Shown in pieces: positions 36,201-45,857 of a DNA stretch of 47,400 bases; within the stretch, counting starts at the first letter, position 1; each line of letters begins with the position of its first letter. Source of the DNA: Desulfobacterales bacterium (GTDB lineage: Bacteria; Desulfobacterota; Desulfobacteria; Desulfobacterales; UBA5852). The stretch lies in the NCBI GenBank assembly GCA_030066455.1, contig JASJBQ010000004.1, positions 1 to 47,400 of the forward strand, written 5' to 3'. The notes below the pieces were generated by a model that saw nothing but the letters and a program-made list of their open reading frames with translations, did not search any database and was not told the origin of the DNA. The translations under genes and the position numbers were made by a program.

Positions 36201-37358
36201 ATGAACGTCCAGCGTATCCAGTGCTATCATTATAACGAAGTATTCAAGGTACCTTTCAATTCACCCCAGGCCAACCGTCTTCGTGCGGATTCCGTTATTG
36301 TTTACATCGACGGCGGTGCCGATGGATGCGGTTGGGGCGAGAGTGCCCCGCGCCGGTATGTTACCGGAGAAGATACCGATTCGGTCATTGCGCTGATCGC
36401 GAATGAGTTCGCACCCTTGATTTCAGCGCGTAACTTCACCACCGTCGAGGATATTGCGGCCTGCATCGACGCGCTCGAAACGCATTGCCGCCAAAACGGC
36501 ATTGAGTCCTACCATGCGGCTTTGGCCGCCGTTGATCTGGCGCTTTTGAATGCCCTGGAGCAGATTGACCCGGCTTGTGCCGGTGCGCTTTTTCCGGCTG
36601 AATACCGCCAGGCGTTGCGGTTTTCGGCGTCCATCCCTCTCCTGCCCCTCCCGATTATCGAAACCTATCTGCCGATCGTAGTGACCCGTCTGGATGTCAA
36701 GGTTGTCAAAGTATTGGTTGGAGAGAACTCCGATGAAAATTTCTCTCGTGTCGGTTTGGTGCGCCGGTTGGTCGGGCCGGCGATCGAACTGCGTTTGGAA
36801 ATGAACGGCAAGCTGCCCCTGGACGCGGTCCATACCGAAATTTCACGGCTTATGGCTTTCGATCCGAGCGCTGTCGAGCAGCCACTGCCGACCGGCGATA
36901 TTGATAATCTGCGTGGTCTGCGTGAGCGCTACGGTCTGGCCATCGTGGCGGACGAATCGTTGGTCGGACTGGACGATGCCCGGCGACTGATCGATGCGGG
37001 GGGATGTGATATCTTCAATTTGAAAATTTCCAAATGCGGCGGCCTGATAAGATCGTCACAAATTGCCCGCATGGCCGCGCAAGCCGGCCTCGATTGTCAG
37101 GTCGGCACCCATGTCGGTGAAACAGAGCTGCTGGGGCGCGCGGGGCGGCGCTTTGCCCGCGGCCTTCCCAATTTTGATTGCTATGGCGGCGGGTCCGCCG
37201 TACTCTTTTCAGGCGTCGAGCACAGCGCGACCCCCGGGAATAATGCCTCCCCGATCCCTGATTCGGAACCCCAGGCGGGCGCCAGGATGACATCCTCAAT
37301 CGGCCAAGATTTGGCATCGCGAAGCCGCCTGTGCGCGGATGTTGATCTATCGCGCTGA
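36201..37358 (+). CDS. Enolase-superfamily protein (MLE/dipeptide-epimerase-like) with altered active site
   Basis: 385-residue protein with the N-terminal capping domain GCGWGESAPRRYVTGE, typical of the muconate-lactonising/dipeptide-epimerase group, and a modified barrel. By eye: expected KxK is K170-V-L172, so the second Lys (general base) is Leu; first metal ligand DxN is E200-M-N202; second ligand E226 (VEQP) and third D251 (ADES) are kept; the opposite-face Lys in NLKISKCGG is kept. The last about 50 residues look unlike the family and could reflect a frameshift. A start at 36201 is used, although its ribosome-binding site is poor. It lies 54 bp before the radical SAM gene. Confidence 0.75.
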   Translation: MNVQRIQCYHYNEVFKVPFNSPQANRLRADSVIVYIDGGADGCGWGESAPRRYVTGEDTDSVIALIANEFAPLISARNFTTVEDIAACIDALETHCRQNGIESYHAALAAVDLALLNALEQIDPACAGALFPAEYRQALRFSASIPLLPLPIIETYLPIVVTRLDVKVVKVLVGENSDENFSRVGLVRRLVGPAIELRLEMNGKLPLDAVHTEISRLMAFDPSAVEQPLPTGDIDNLRGLRERYGLAIVADESLVGLDDARRLIDAGGCDIFNLKISKCGGLIRSSQIARMAAQAGLDCQVGTHVGETELLGRAGRRFARGLPNFDCYGGGSAVLFSGVEHSATPGNNASPIPDSEPQAGARMTSSIGQDLASRSRLCADVDLSR

Positions 37359-37412
37359 TCGTTCTGCGGAGCAAGACCGACGACACCCTTCCCCGATAAG
37401 GTCGAATCGATC

Positions 37413-38756
37413 ATGCCCAGACTGCTTCTGATAAATCCGACCAGCGATAACGTGGTTTTGAGCAATATGAAAGCCACGACCTGGCCGCCGCTGAACCTAC
37501 CCTATATCGCTGCCGTTACACCGCCGGAATATACGATCGAGGTGATTGACGAGAATATTGAGCCTTTCCGTTTTCGTCCGGCGGACCTCGTGGGCCTGAC
37601 GGCGATCACATCTTCCGCGGCGCGTGCCTATGAGATTGCCGGAATCTACCGGCAAAAAGGCATCCCTACGGTAATGGGGGGGGTCCACGCCTCAATGCTG
37701 CCCGATGAGGCCCTCCAGTTCGTGGACAGCGTTGTCATCGGTGAAGGGGAATCGGTATGGCCGCAGGTCATTCGTGATTTCGAGAGCCGTCGCCTAAAAC
37801 CGAAATACCATGGCCAATGGATGGAATTGGATGATTTGCCGCTGCCCCGGCGCGACATTTTGAAAAACGACTATTACAAATGGGGTAGTATTCAAACATC
37901 ACGAGGCTGCCCCATGGATTGTACTTTTTGCTCCGTGACGGCGTTCAACGGCCGGCGCTTTCGCCGAAGACCGCTAACCTCGGTGTTGATGGAATTGCAG
38001 CAAATACCTCAGAGAATGGTGCTCTTGAACGATGATAATATTATCGGGCATGGGCCTCGTGACCTCGATTGGACCAAACGGTTTTTCCGGGAAGTTGCTG
38101 CCCTGCAGCTAAAAAAGGTCTTTTTCGCCCAGGCCTCGCTCCAGATCGGTGAAGACGCCGAACTGCTGCGGCTGGCCGCCCGTGCAGGGTTGCGAATGGT
38201 TCTGATCGGTATGGAATCCCTCAACCCAGAGAGCCTTAGGGCTTTCAGGAAGGGGGTTAATCTGAAACATCTTGAGCAGCGGCGTTATGAAGAATTGATT
38301 CGGCGCATTCGCCGGGCGGGCATTGCCATCTTGGGGGCTTTCGTACTGGGCGGCGATCTTGATACCCGGGATGACTTCAACGCGACATTCAATTTTATTC
38401 GGCGCAATGGGATTGATGCCATCCAGACGACGAAACCGACGCCATTGCCGGGCACCCGTCTCTGGGAGGAGCTTTTGTCTGCCAACCGTATCATCGATAC
38501 GGATTTCCCGCGTGCCTGGAAGGATTACCGCCTCTCGCGGCTAGTTTTCGAACCGGCCAAGATGTCCCGTGAAGAAGTCTATCAAGCCTTCACCGAACTG
38601 CGCGCCCGGTATTACCATCCTCGGGAGACGATTCGGCGAACCCTCAACACCTTTGTCACGACGCGAAGCCTCTTCACCAGTATTCTCGCCTACCGTATCA
38701 ATGCCTCCTACCGCAAAGCCTTTTATGCTTCGGAACACTACCGCCGCTACCGCTGA
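37413..38756 (+). CDS. B12-binding-domain radical SAM protein
   Basis: 447-residue protein. N-terminal about 130 residues resemble the cobalamin-binding Rossmann fold (DEN, TSSAARAYEIAG, MGGVHASMLPDEAL, VIGEGE) found in BchE/HpnP-type enzymes; the radical SAM core has C166-x3-C170-x2-C173 in SRGCPMDCTFC. C-terminal about 120 residues are helical and without recognised motif. Such enzymes methylate unactivated carbons or rearrange rings; substrate unknown. Grouping with the enolase-superfamily and DUF3783 genes suggests a shared pathway. Confidence 0.87.
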   Translation: MPRLLLINPTSDNVVLSNMKATTWPPLNLPYIAAVTPPEYTIEVIDENIEPFRFRPADLVGLTAITSSAARAYEIAGIYRQKGIPTVMGGVHASMLPDEALQFVDSVVIGEGESVWPQVIRDFESRRLKPKYHGQWMELDDLPLPRRDILKNDYYKWGSIQTSRGCPMDCTFCSVTAFNGRRFRRRPLTSVLMELQQIPQRMVLLNDDNIIGHGPRDLDWTKRFFREVAALQLKKVFFAQASLQIGEDAELLRLAARAGLRMVLIGMESLNPESLRAFRKGVNLKHLEQRRYEELIRRIRRAGIAILGAFVLGGDLDTRDDFNATFNFIRRNGIDAIQTTKPTPLPGTRLWEELLSANRIIDTDFPRAWKDYRLSRLVFEPAKMSREEVYQAFTELRARYYHPRETIRRTLNTFVTTRSLFTSILAYRINASYRKAFYASEHYRRYR

Positions 38757-38807
38757 ATATGGTGGCCGTGGCCCTCACGTGCGGATATACGCCATCCGGG
38801 ATACGCT

Positions 38808-40865
38808 TCAAGACGCTATCGATATCTTTTTGGCCCCGTGCCGTCGCCGATAATAGGCCAGAAAGGCTCCCACGACGCGTTCGTCAAAATGCACCCGGCT
38901 TTTTTCGCGCAAGCGCCTGAGGGCCTGATCGGTATACATGGGATTGCGATAATGCCTTTTTGATGTGATGGCCTCGAAAAAATCGGCAACCGCGATGATT
39001 TTGGCGCCAAGAGGGATTTGATCGCCCTTGAGCCCCAGGGGATACCCCGACCCGTCAACTTTTTCGTGGTGGGCGCCGGCAACACGGGGAACTTCCGAAA
39101 AAATGCCCTCGAAGTTGATTTGTTCGAGGATTTTTTGGGAGTGGACCACGTGTTTTTGTACGGTTTTATATTCCTGGGGTGTCAGCTTACCGGGCTTTTT
39201 AAGGATCGCATCGGGGACCCCGATTTTACCATAGTCGTGCAGCAGGGCGGCCACCTGGATCATCTGGCGATATTCGGAGGAAACACCCAATTCTTCACAG
39301 ATGCCCAATGCATATTCGGTGACTTTTTCCGAGTGCCCTGATGTCATGGGGTCGCGGGCGTCGATCGTGTCGGCCATGACTTGCAGGATGGATCTGAACT
39401 GACGTTCTTTGGATTTAAGCAGTTGCGCGTTGCGGATGCTTACCCCCAGGATCGAGGCGATACCCATCAGCAGGCTCATGTCGCTTTGGACCAGCGGGCG
39501 TTTTCCGACGATATTGTCCACCGCCAGGATCCCGATCGATTCGCCATCGCAGATAATCGGGCAGCAAATAAACGATTCAGCGCCTGTAAGGCGTGCGAAC
39601 TCACGGCTGCGTGGTGAGAGATCCTCCTCGATATCGTCGATATTGTTTACCAGAAAAGGCTTCTGCTGCCGGAAGGAAACCACAAAAACGCCTCGGGATT
39701 CGAGGTTGTCCAGCCGGAAATTGATATTCTTTACGAGCGCCAACAACTCGTCGGAGTACCCATAACCGGCCCGGTAATTCAATACGGTCCGGTCTTCATC
39801 GGCCAACAAGACGATGCCGCGGTCATAGTCGAGCCGGTTTTCGAAGATTTCGATTACTTTGCTTAGAATTTCGTCGGTGTTGGTTTTTTTGGTGACAGCC
39901 AAGCCGATTTCATTGGTCAACAAACTGTTGTTGTAATTTATATTGATTTGGTCGACGAGTGACTCGGTCGAGTTGCGGAGATTGCTAAGCGTGGATATCA
40001 GCTCCCTGTTTTCAATACTTGCGGCGCAATAGGAAAGAAGAAAAGTGACTATCGCTGTGAAAGGCAGCATGATTTTAACGGCGAGGTGCTCGTCGTAGAT
40101 CAGCGTCGCCAAGGTAATTACCGACAAAACAAGCAATAAGACGCTGCGGACGCGCTTGATGATCCCTGAAGCCGTCTTTTCCCAGGAAATCAGATAACGG
40201 CAGCAGTTTCCGCCTTTAAAAACGCATTCCGGGTGCTCGATAATTGGCAAACGGTTGCTGAAAGCCAGGGTGACGGATTCAAAAAAGCCAATGCGGTTTT
40301 CACACTGAAAAGGCCGCTCTTGAACATTGTCGCGGAAGTTGACCTCAATTTCGACTTTGTTGTGAGACAGGGCGCGTGATGTAAAAACGCTGGAGCGCGT
40401 CATTTTCGAGGCCATTTTGCCAATGAGTGCATATGCGCGGGTGGGATCCACCATCGCCATAACGGCTTGGCGGTAGATGCCCAGTGATTCCGGTGAGGCC
40501 GAAAATCGTCCTGCCTCCCGGGCAATACTTTCATTGCCCGTCAGTTGGGATAACTTTTCATGAAAGCGATTAATCTGGTATTGGCTGAACCAGTGGCCTT
40601 GGTCAGCAACTTCATAGGAGGTCATCCCCGCGAATTTCAACAGTGCGTTGATATCGATATGGTTATAGCGCTTTTTGATCAGCTTGACATAATTGTCTAC
40701 AATCCGGCTGTTGTAGAGGGGCACATTGGCCATCATTTGGGGATCAAGTTTTCGACGCCCGAATCCGATGGCCGCGGCTTCCGGTCCGCCATGGTCATCC
40801 ATGGCCACCTTTTTGTCGCCGGGCAAGGAATTGGTGCTGCGGTGAAAGAAGGGACTCAACATCAT
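38808..40865 (-). CDS. HD-GYP phosphodiesterase with sensor, membrane and GAF domains
   Basis: 685-residue signalling protein. N-terminal sensor (about 50-230) ends with HPECVFKGGNCCRY, a V4R-like pattern; one or two membrane segments at about 238-282; GAF domain at about 320-475; HD-GYP domain at about 490-670, with H543-D544 (LLHDYGKIG), HH at 599-600 and G607-Y608-P609 all intact. It should hydrolyse c-di-GMP. Its ATG overlaps the stop of the PilZ gene (ATGA), so the two are translationally coupled. Confidence 0.88.
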   Translation of the reverse strand: MMLSPFFHRSTNSLPGDKKVAMDDHGGPEAAAIGFGRRKLDPQMMANVPLYNSRIVDNYVKLIKKRYNHIDINALLKFAGMTSYEVADQGHWFSQYQINRFHEKLSQLTGNESIAREAGRFSASPESLGIYRQAVMAMVDPTRAYALIGKMASKMTRSSVFTSRALSHNKVEIEVNFRDNVQERPFQCENRIGFFESVTLAFSNRLPIIEHPECVFKGGNCCRYLISWEKTASGIIKRVRSVLLLVLSVITLATLIYDEHLAVKIMLPFTAIVTFLLSYCAASIENRELISTLSNLRNSTESLVDQININYNNSLLTNEIGLAVTKKTNTDEILSKVIEIFENRLDYDRGIVLLADEDRTVLNYRAGYGYSDELLALVKNINFRLDNLESRGVFVVSFRQQKPFLVNNIDDIEEDLSPRSREFARLTGAESFICCPIICDGESIGILAVDNIVGKRPLVQSDMSLLMGIASILGVSIRNAQLLKSKERQFRSILQVMADTIDARDPMTSGHSEKVTEYALGICEELGVSSEYRQMIQVAALLHDYGKIGVPDAILKKPGKLTPQEYKTVQKHVVHSQKILEQINFEGIFSEVPRVAGAHHEKVDGSGYPLGLKGDQIPLGAKIIAVADFFEAITSKRHYRNPMYTDQALRRLREKSRVHFDERVVGAFLAYYRRRHGAKKISIAS

Positions 40866-42964
40866 TCGCGTACCAGTTTGAACATTTTGCTCAGGAAGCC
40901 GAAATACTTGTCAGAGTGGCGTGTATTCAGAATCCAGAGGCTGTAGTTCTTTTCCACCGGAATGGCGGTCTGCTCGGCAAAATCGCTGGGAAAAAGGAGC
41001 GTCGGCGTATCCAGGTTGAGGGCATGTCTGTGGTACAGGAGCCGGAGACTTTTCAGAAGAATCTTGCGGCTCAGATGGCGCCTGTCGATCAGCAGGACCT
41101 TCACACAATTGGTGAGGTCCGACAAATTGAGACCGATGTCTGTACAGTGGATGACGATGCAGGCTTGAACGCGGTTTTTGCGGCGCAGGCACAGCACCTG
41201 CCGTTCTTTGACAAAACCGTGGCGCCGGTATTCTGCGGCCAGCTCTTCCGAGGCAAACATCTGCGCGTCCAGATCGAGACAATCCAGCATCAGCCCACCG
41301 ATATGGTGCCGGTACCAGTGCCCGATTTCCTCCATGTCCGAAGCGTTGCAGTGGTCGAGTTTCCAGCCGTCGGGCAGGTTGCCATCGGCCGCTTCGAAGG
41401 CCGGCAGGTGAAAGTAGGCAAAATTGTGCATCGAACAGCAGGAGCGGTCGTTGATATAACGGGCAAAACCACCGAAGACGCTGTGGGGAAAATTATTTTC
41501 GGGCTGAAAATAGCACATCAGATATTTCATGTGCATCGAATACAGTCGGTGGGAGTCATAGATGAAGTGGCCGATCTGATTGAGGACGGATAGGCCGGCG
41601 GGCACCAGAGTGCGCTTGCGGGCGGCATGGTGGTGGATCAGCCAGGCGTTCTCGTACAGGCGCACCATGCCCATGTGGGCCATGATGCGCCCCTGGGTCT
41701 GGTAGATGAAGTGGCGCGCGATGGTCGGGTTCTGGGTGTACAGTTTCCAGTAGGTCTCCTTGATTTTCTCCTTGTTGGCCTGGATGAAAGCGTATTTTTT
41801 AGGGTAGATGAAACCGGTTTCGAAAAAGAAGTCCCAGAGGGCATCCAACTCGATGCGTGTATTGATATAGGCATCCTGGTTCTCGGCCCGCTGCAGCAGA
41901 CTGAGTAGTTTGAGGTGGTCGCTGCTGGACATGTCGATGATGGCCAGGCCGTTGACCACTTCACCGTCGTCTTCCTGTTTTTGGGGGTTGCGGTACAGCA
42001 CCTGGGCCTTGAAAAGCAGTGCGAGACTGTCGGCAAAAAGGAGTTCGACCTCGTTCAGCATCATGCCGGGAAGCAGCAGCGAATGCCCGGCGCCCTCGGC
42101 CACCGAAAGCCCGGAGCCGGACAGGTCGAGAACTTTCAAGTTGGCTGTCTGGCCGGTGAGGGGGTGCCGGAAGACGATGTTGGGGGCCGGCTTCAACTCG
42201 ATTCGCTTGCTGCGGTAGACCTTGGCGTTGTAGCGTTGGATGGCCTTGATTTCCGGCTTGAGGACAAATTCCCGCTCGCGGCGCCCGTCTCCGATTTTGA
42301 AAATGGTGAAGTCGCCCGTGAAAACGAGTTCTTCGCCGTCAAAGACGATCAGGCTCAGGGGCTTGGCGTGGTCCAGGCACTGGAAGGTCTGAGGCGGCGA
42401 GACCGTTAGCGCGATGCGGAACGCGCGGGTGCTGAACTCAAGGAGCACCCCCCGGAACAGCATGCTGTTCTGAATCACCTGGACGGGAATCCGATCGCAG
42501 GCATAACGCACGTCGCGCCGGTTGGCCACCTCGCGGCATTCATCCGGCAGCTCGAGTTCAATGCCCTTTGCGTCCATGCGCACGACCCGGGGAACAACTT
42601 CCAGTGCGTGGCGGCCGTCGTTGACGAACAGGGAACTGAAACGATAATTTTCAAGCAGCGCGGCTGCCGCTTCGGGTTCCGACCAGCGGCAAATCAGGCG
42701 TCGGCCCTCGCAGGGCTGGGGGCTGGCAGGACAGATGGTGGTTTGGTCGTAGCGGCGGTGGGTCAGCACCGCCTGGATGGTGCCGTTCTGAAAATTGATG
42801 TAATTGAGCTTGTTGATCAGATACGAACGACCATAGCCCGGTCGTTTCGTCTGGCTCTGCGCTGGCGTCGAATCCGGGACAGGTTCCGGATTTGGTTCGT
42901 TATCATCCGTCGTTTCCGCAGGCGGCAGTGGTTCATAGCTGTCGCGATAAGCCCGCTCCGTCAT
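40862..42964 (-). CDS. PilZ-domain protein with GNAT-like C-terminus
   Basis: 700-residue cytosolic protein with Pro/Glu-rich N-terminus. Two PilZ-like regions: a degenerate one at about 148-215 (NRRDVRYAC) and a better one at about 250-345, with arginines in YRSKRIEL and D280-L-S-G-S-G285 (the D/NxSxxG motif). PilZ domains bind c-di-GMP. Residues about 530-690 resemble a GNAT-type acyltransferase fold (VLCLRRKNRVQACIVIHC, KILLKSLRLLYHR), without a clear acyl-CoA loop. ATG 42964 has a GGAAGGGAAGG site; a GTG six codons earlier is rejected. Confidence 0.75.
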   Translation of the reverse strand: MTERAYRDSYEPLPPAETTDDNEPNPEPVPDSTPAQSQTKRPGYGRSYLINKLNYINFQNGTIQAVLTHRRYDQTTICPASPQPCEGRRLICRWSEPEAAAALLENYRFSSLFVNDGRHALEVVPRVVRMDAKGIELELPDECREVANRRDVRYACDRIPVQVIQNSMLFRGVLLEFSTRAFRIALTVSPPQTFQCLDHAKPLSLIVFDGEELVFTGDFTIFKIGDGRREREFVLKPEIKAIQRYNAKVYRSKRIELKPAPNIVFRHPLTGQTANLKVLDLSGSGLSVAEGAGHSLLLPGMMLNEVELLFADSLALLFKAQVLYRNPQKQEDDGEVVNGLAIIDMSSSDHLKLLSLLQRAENQDAYINTRIELDALWDFFFETGFIYPKKYAFIQANKEKIKETYWKLYTQNPTIARHFIYQTQGRIMAHMGMVRLYENAWLIHHHAARKRTLVPAGLSVLNQIGHFIYDSHRLYSMHMKYLMCYFQPENNFPHSVFGGFARYINDRSCCSMHNFAYFHLPAFEAADGNLPDGWKLDHCNASDMEEIGHWYRHHIGGLMLDCLDLDAQMFASEELAAEYRRHGFVKERQVLCLRRKNRVQACIVIHCTDIGLNLSDLTNCVKVLLIDRRHLSRKILLKSLRLLYHRHALNLDTPTLLFPSDFAEQTAIPVEKNYSLWILNTRHSDKYFGFLSKMFKLVRE

Positions 42965-43244
42965 CCAAGCCTTCCCTTCCACCGGTCGATCAGTGCGATG
43001 TCGAGTTCATTATTGGGCGGCCCCGTAACGATCAGACGACGCATTTATATAGGCGGTCGTAATTTGAAACGGTAGCATAGAAACACCGGCAGTTCAACCG
43101 GCCGGGCCTCGTGACTTGCTGAATTTGTTTGGAAATTGTTTTTAAAACGGCTTCGCATCCCTTCTGTTGTGGCCTGTCAAAATCGTTGACACTATATGTG
43201 GACCAAAGGGTAGGAGATCCATTTAAAATATTTTGGTGCGAATT

Positions 43245-44045
43245 TCAGTTATGTTGGGAATGGAGATAAAAAACGGGGCTGCTGTGGTCCTGGCAGGCGA
43301 TGTGGACGGGAATGGCGGTCGCGTTCAGGGCCTGCTGGACGGTTTGGCGGGCGATCCGGGGCGAGTTGTTGGTTTCGCTCAAATGCCCGAGAACGATCTG
43401 GCGCAGATTCGGGTGGGCGATGCGGGCCAGCAGTTCGCCTGCGGCCACATTGGACAGGTGTCCGTGACGGCTGCGGATGCGCTGTTTCAGGTGCCAGGGA
43501 TAGGGGCCGTCGACCAGCATTTCCATGTCGTGGTTGGCTTCGATCAACAGCAGGTCACAGCCCTTGAGGCGTTCTTCCACCAGGCCGGTCACCCGTCCCA
43601 GATCGGTGGCCAATCCGATGCGCAGACCATTGCAGGTAAAAGTGAAACCGACCGGGTCCGCGGCGTCGTGGGATAACGTAAACGGGTGAACGTTAAAATC
43701 CGCGAGGTGGAACGCCGTGCCGGGCTGAAAATGGTGGCAGGCGGGTAAACGGCCGAGGCTGTCACCGACCGCCGCGTGGGTCGCGGCGCTCATGTGCACC
43801 GGGAGATTGAAGCGCCGTGCCAGGACACCGACCCCGCGAATATGATCCAAGTGTTCATGGGTGACGAGGATGGCCGTAAGCCGGCGGGGGTCGAGGTCCT
43901 GCTGGCGGAGCCGCTTTTCGATTTCGCGGCCTGAAAGCCCGGCGTCGACCAACAGGGCCTTCTCGCCGGCAGCCAGGTAGATGGCGTTGCCGCGGCTGCC
44001 GCTGGCCAGCGCGCAGAAGGCGATGTCGTGGTCGTTCGCGCTCAT
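43245..44045 (-). CDS. MBL-fold hydrolase, YycJ/WalJ-like
   Basis: 266-residue metallo-beta-lactamase-fold protein. Motif THEHLDH near residue 63, further ligand regions LSHDAADPVGF and IGLATDLG, and LGHLSETNNSP near the C-terminus, as in YycJ/WalJ, a 5'-3' exonuclease-like protein linked to DNA repair and cell-wall/division coordination. Starts at ATG 44045, 54 bp after dut. It is the last gene of the pnp-M16-dut series. Confidence 0.88.
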   Translation of the reverse strand: MSANDHDIAFCALASGSRGNAIYLAAGEKALLVDAGLSGREIEKRLRQQDLDPRRLTAILVTHEHLDHIRGVGVLARRFNLPVHMSAATHAAVGDSLGRLPACHHFQPGTAFHLADFNVHPFTLSHDAADPVGFTFTCNGLRIGLATDLGRVTGLVEERLKGCDLLLIEANHDMEMLVDGPYPWHLKQRIRSRHGHLSNVAAGELLARIAHPNLRQIVLGHLSETNNSPRIARQTVQQALNATAIPVHIACQDHSSPVFYLHSQHN

Positions 44046-44099
44046 CGACGCCTTGTTTGCCGCAGGTTGCTTTGCGCGTTTCGGCCTTGGCTCATTGGA

Positions 44100-44570
44100 T
44101 CAGCGCACACCCGTATGGCCGAAGCCTCCGGTGTCGCGGGACGTCGCATCCAGAGCCTCGACGACCTGCAGTTGGACGCGGTAGACTTTCTGGATCACCA
44201 TCTGGGCGATGCGGTCTCCGCGTCGGACTGTATAGGGCGTATCCCCGAGGTTGATGAGCGGGATCCGGACTTCTCCGCGGTAGTCGCTGTCGATCGTGCC
44301 GGGCGAATTGATCAGGCCGATGCCGTGTTTTACGGCCAGCCCGCTACGGGGTCGAATCTGGCCCTCGAAGCCCGGCGGCAGGGCCATGGCGAAGCCGGTC
44401 GGAATCAGGGCAATGCGGCCGGGAGCAATGCGAACGGGTGTGCCGACGGCGGCATGCAGGTCCATTCCGGCCGCCTGGGGGGTCATGTAGCGGGGCAGCG
44501 GGATGTCGTTGTCGATTTCGGGGCGCAGCCGCTGGAAGGACAAGGTCGGCAAATGCGTTTTCGTCGGCAT
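44100..44570 (-). CDS. dut: dUTP diphosphatase
   Basis: 156-residue trimeric dUTPase, which hydrolyses dUTP to dUMP. The five motifs are visible: [40 protein letters not shown] and the C-terminal DTGGFGHTG (His in place of the usual Ser). ATG 44570 is taken, with AAGGTG about 9 nt upstream; a GTG at 44582 is possible. It lies 24 bp after the M16 peptidase stop on the same strand. Confidence 0.94.
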   Translation of the reverse strand: MPTKTHLPTLSFQRLRPEIDNDIPLPRYMTPQAAGMDLHAAVGTPVRIAPGRIALIPTGFAMALPPGFEGQIRPRSGLAVKHGIGLINSPGTIDSDYRGEVRIPLINLGDTPYTVRRGDRIAQMVIQKVYRVQLQVVEALDATSRDTGGFGHTGVR

Positions 44571-44594
44571 CGGATCGTACACCTTGCAGCATGG

Positions 44595-45857
44595 TTAGGA
44601 AACGAGCGTCGTAAAGGCGTCTTTGTCGGTTAACGGACCCAGCACCGTCAATACAAACGGATCGTTTTGGAAAAGGGTTGTCGCCAGGTCCTGGATGTCC
44701 TCTACGCTTACGGCCTCGATCCGCTCGACCACGTCGGCCAGAGGAATGTGGCGTCCGAAATTGATTTCGCCCTGCGCCAGCCGCACCATTTGATTGTCGG
44801 TATTTTCGGCGGCCAGCAGCATGCTGCCCTTGGTATATTCTTGGGCGTCCCGCAACTCTGCCGGACTGACCGGCTCGTTTTCCAGACGGCGCAGACCGGC
44901 CATGATCAGGGCGGTGACCTCCAGGGCTTTGGCCGGTTCGACGCCGGCATAGGCGCCGAACATGCCCGTATCCTCGAAAGAGCTGATGTAGGAGTAGACC
45001 GAGTAGGCCAAGCCCCGTTTCTCGCGAATTTCCTGAAAGAGCCGTGAGCTCATATTCCCGCCGAAAATCGTGTTCATCAGCGAAAAGGCGTAGCGGCGCG
45101 GGTCGGTGGTGGCAATGCCGGGTGTGGACAGACAGATGTGGGCCTGCTCGAGCTGGCGATGGCAGACATCCACCAGCGGACGCGGTTCGGGGGTGGTCCG
45201 CTCCGGAAAACCGTTGCCCGGCACGACGCTTTCAAACGCCGGGCTGATCAGGTCGACCATCGCCTGGTGCTCCACGCGCCCGGCCGCGGCCACCACGATG
45301 CGCTCGGGCTGGTAGCAGCGCTGGAAGAAGCCGCGCACCGCCGCGGCATCGAAGCGGACGATGTTCTCAGGCGATCCCAGAATGGAGCGGCCCAAGGGGT
45401 TATCGCCCCAGAAGTTGCGACCGCTCAGAATGTGGACGTACTCCTCGGGGCTGTCCTCCACCATACCGATTTCCTGGAGAATCACCGGTCGCTCGCGTTC
45501 CACCTCCCGGGCGTCGAAGACCGAATTGAGGAAGATGTCCGTCAGGATGTCCACCATGGTGGCCAGGTGGGTTTCAAGCACCCGGGCATGGTAGCAGGTG
45601 TTCTCCATGGCGGTGAAGGCATTGGTCTGCCCGCCGATGGCATCGAACTCTTTGGCGATCTGATAGGCACTGCGTTTGCGGGTGCCCTTGAAGATCATGT
45701 GCTCGATCAAGTGGGACAGGCCGTTCTCGCGTTGCGCTTCGTCGCGTGCGCCGACATTGACCCATACCCCCATGGAAACGGAATGCACATGCGGCATGCG
45801 TTTCGTCAGGATCTTGATCCCGTTGGGCAGAACCGTCTTATTTACGGCGGTGGCCAT
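44595..45857 (-). CDS. M16-family zinc peptidase (processing-peptidase-like)
   Basis: 420-residue insulinase-family protein. Zinc motif HLIEH (HxxEH) in [14 protein letters not shown] near residue 48; a downstream Glu ligand is expected about 75 residues later ([14 protein letters not shown] region). Similar genes sit next to pnp and dut in many bacteria. The C-terminal half is the usual inactive repeat. Its ATG lies inside the 3' end of pnp (20-bp overlap), so it is co-translated. Confidence 0.92.
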   Translation of the reverse strand: MATAVNKTVLPNGIKILTKRMPHVHSVSMGVWVNVGARDEAQRENGLSHLIEHMIFKGTRKRSAYQIAKEFDAIGGQTNAFTAMENTCYHARVLETHLATMVDILTDIFLNSVFDAREVERERPVILQEIGMVEDSPEEYVHILSGRNFWGDNPLGRSILGSPENIVRFDAAAVRGFFQRCYQPERIVVAAAGRVEHQAMVDLISPAFESVVPGNGFPERTTPEPRPLVDVCHRQLEQAHICLSTPGIATTDPRRYAFSLMNTIFGGNMSSRLFQEIREKRGLAYSVYSYISSFEDTGMFGAYAGVEPAKALEVTALIMAGLRRLENEPVSPAELRDAQEYTKGSMLLAAENTDNQMVRLAQGEINFGRHIPLADVVERIEAVSVEDIQDLATTLFQNDPFVLTVLGPLTDKDAFTTLVS

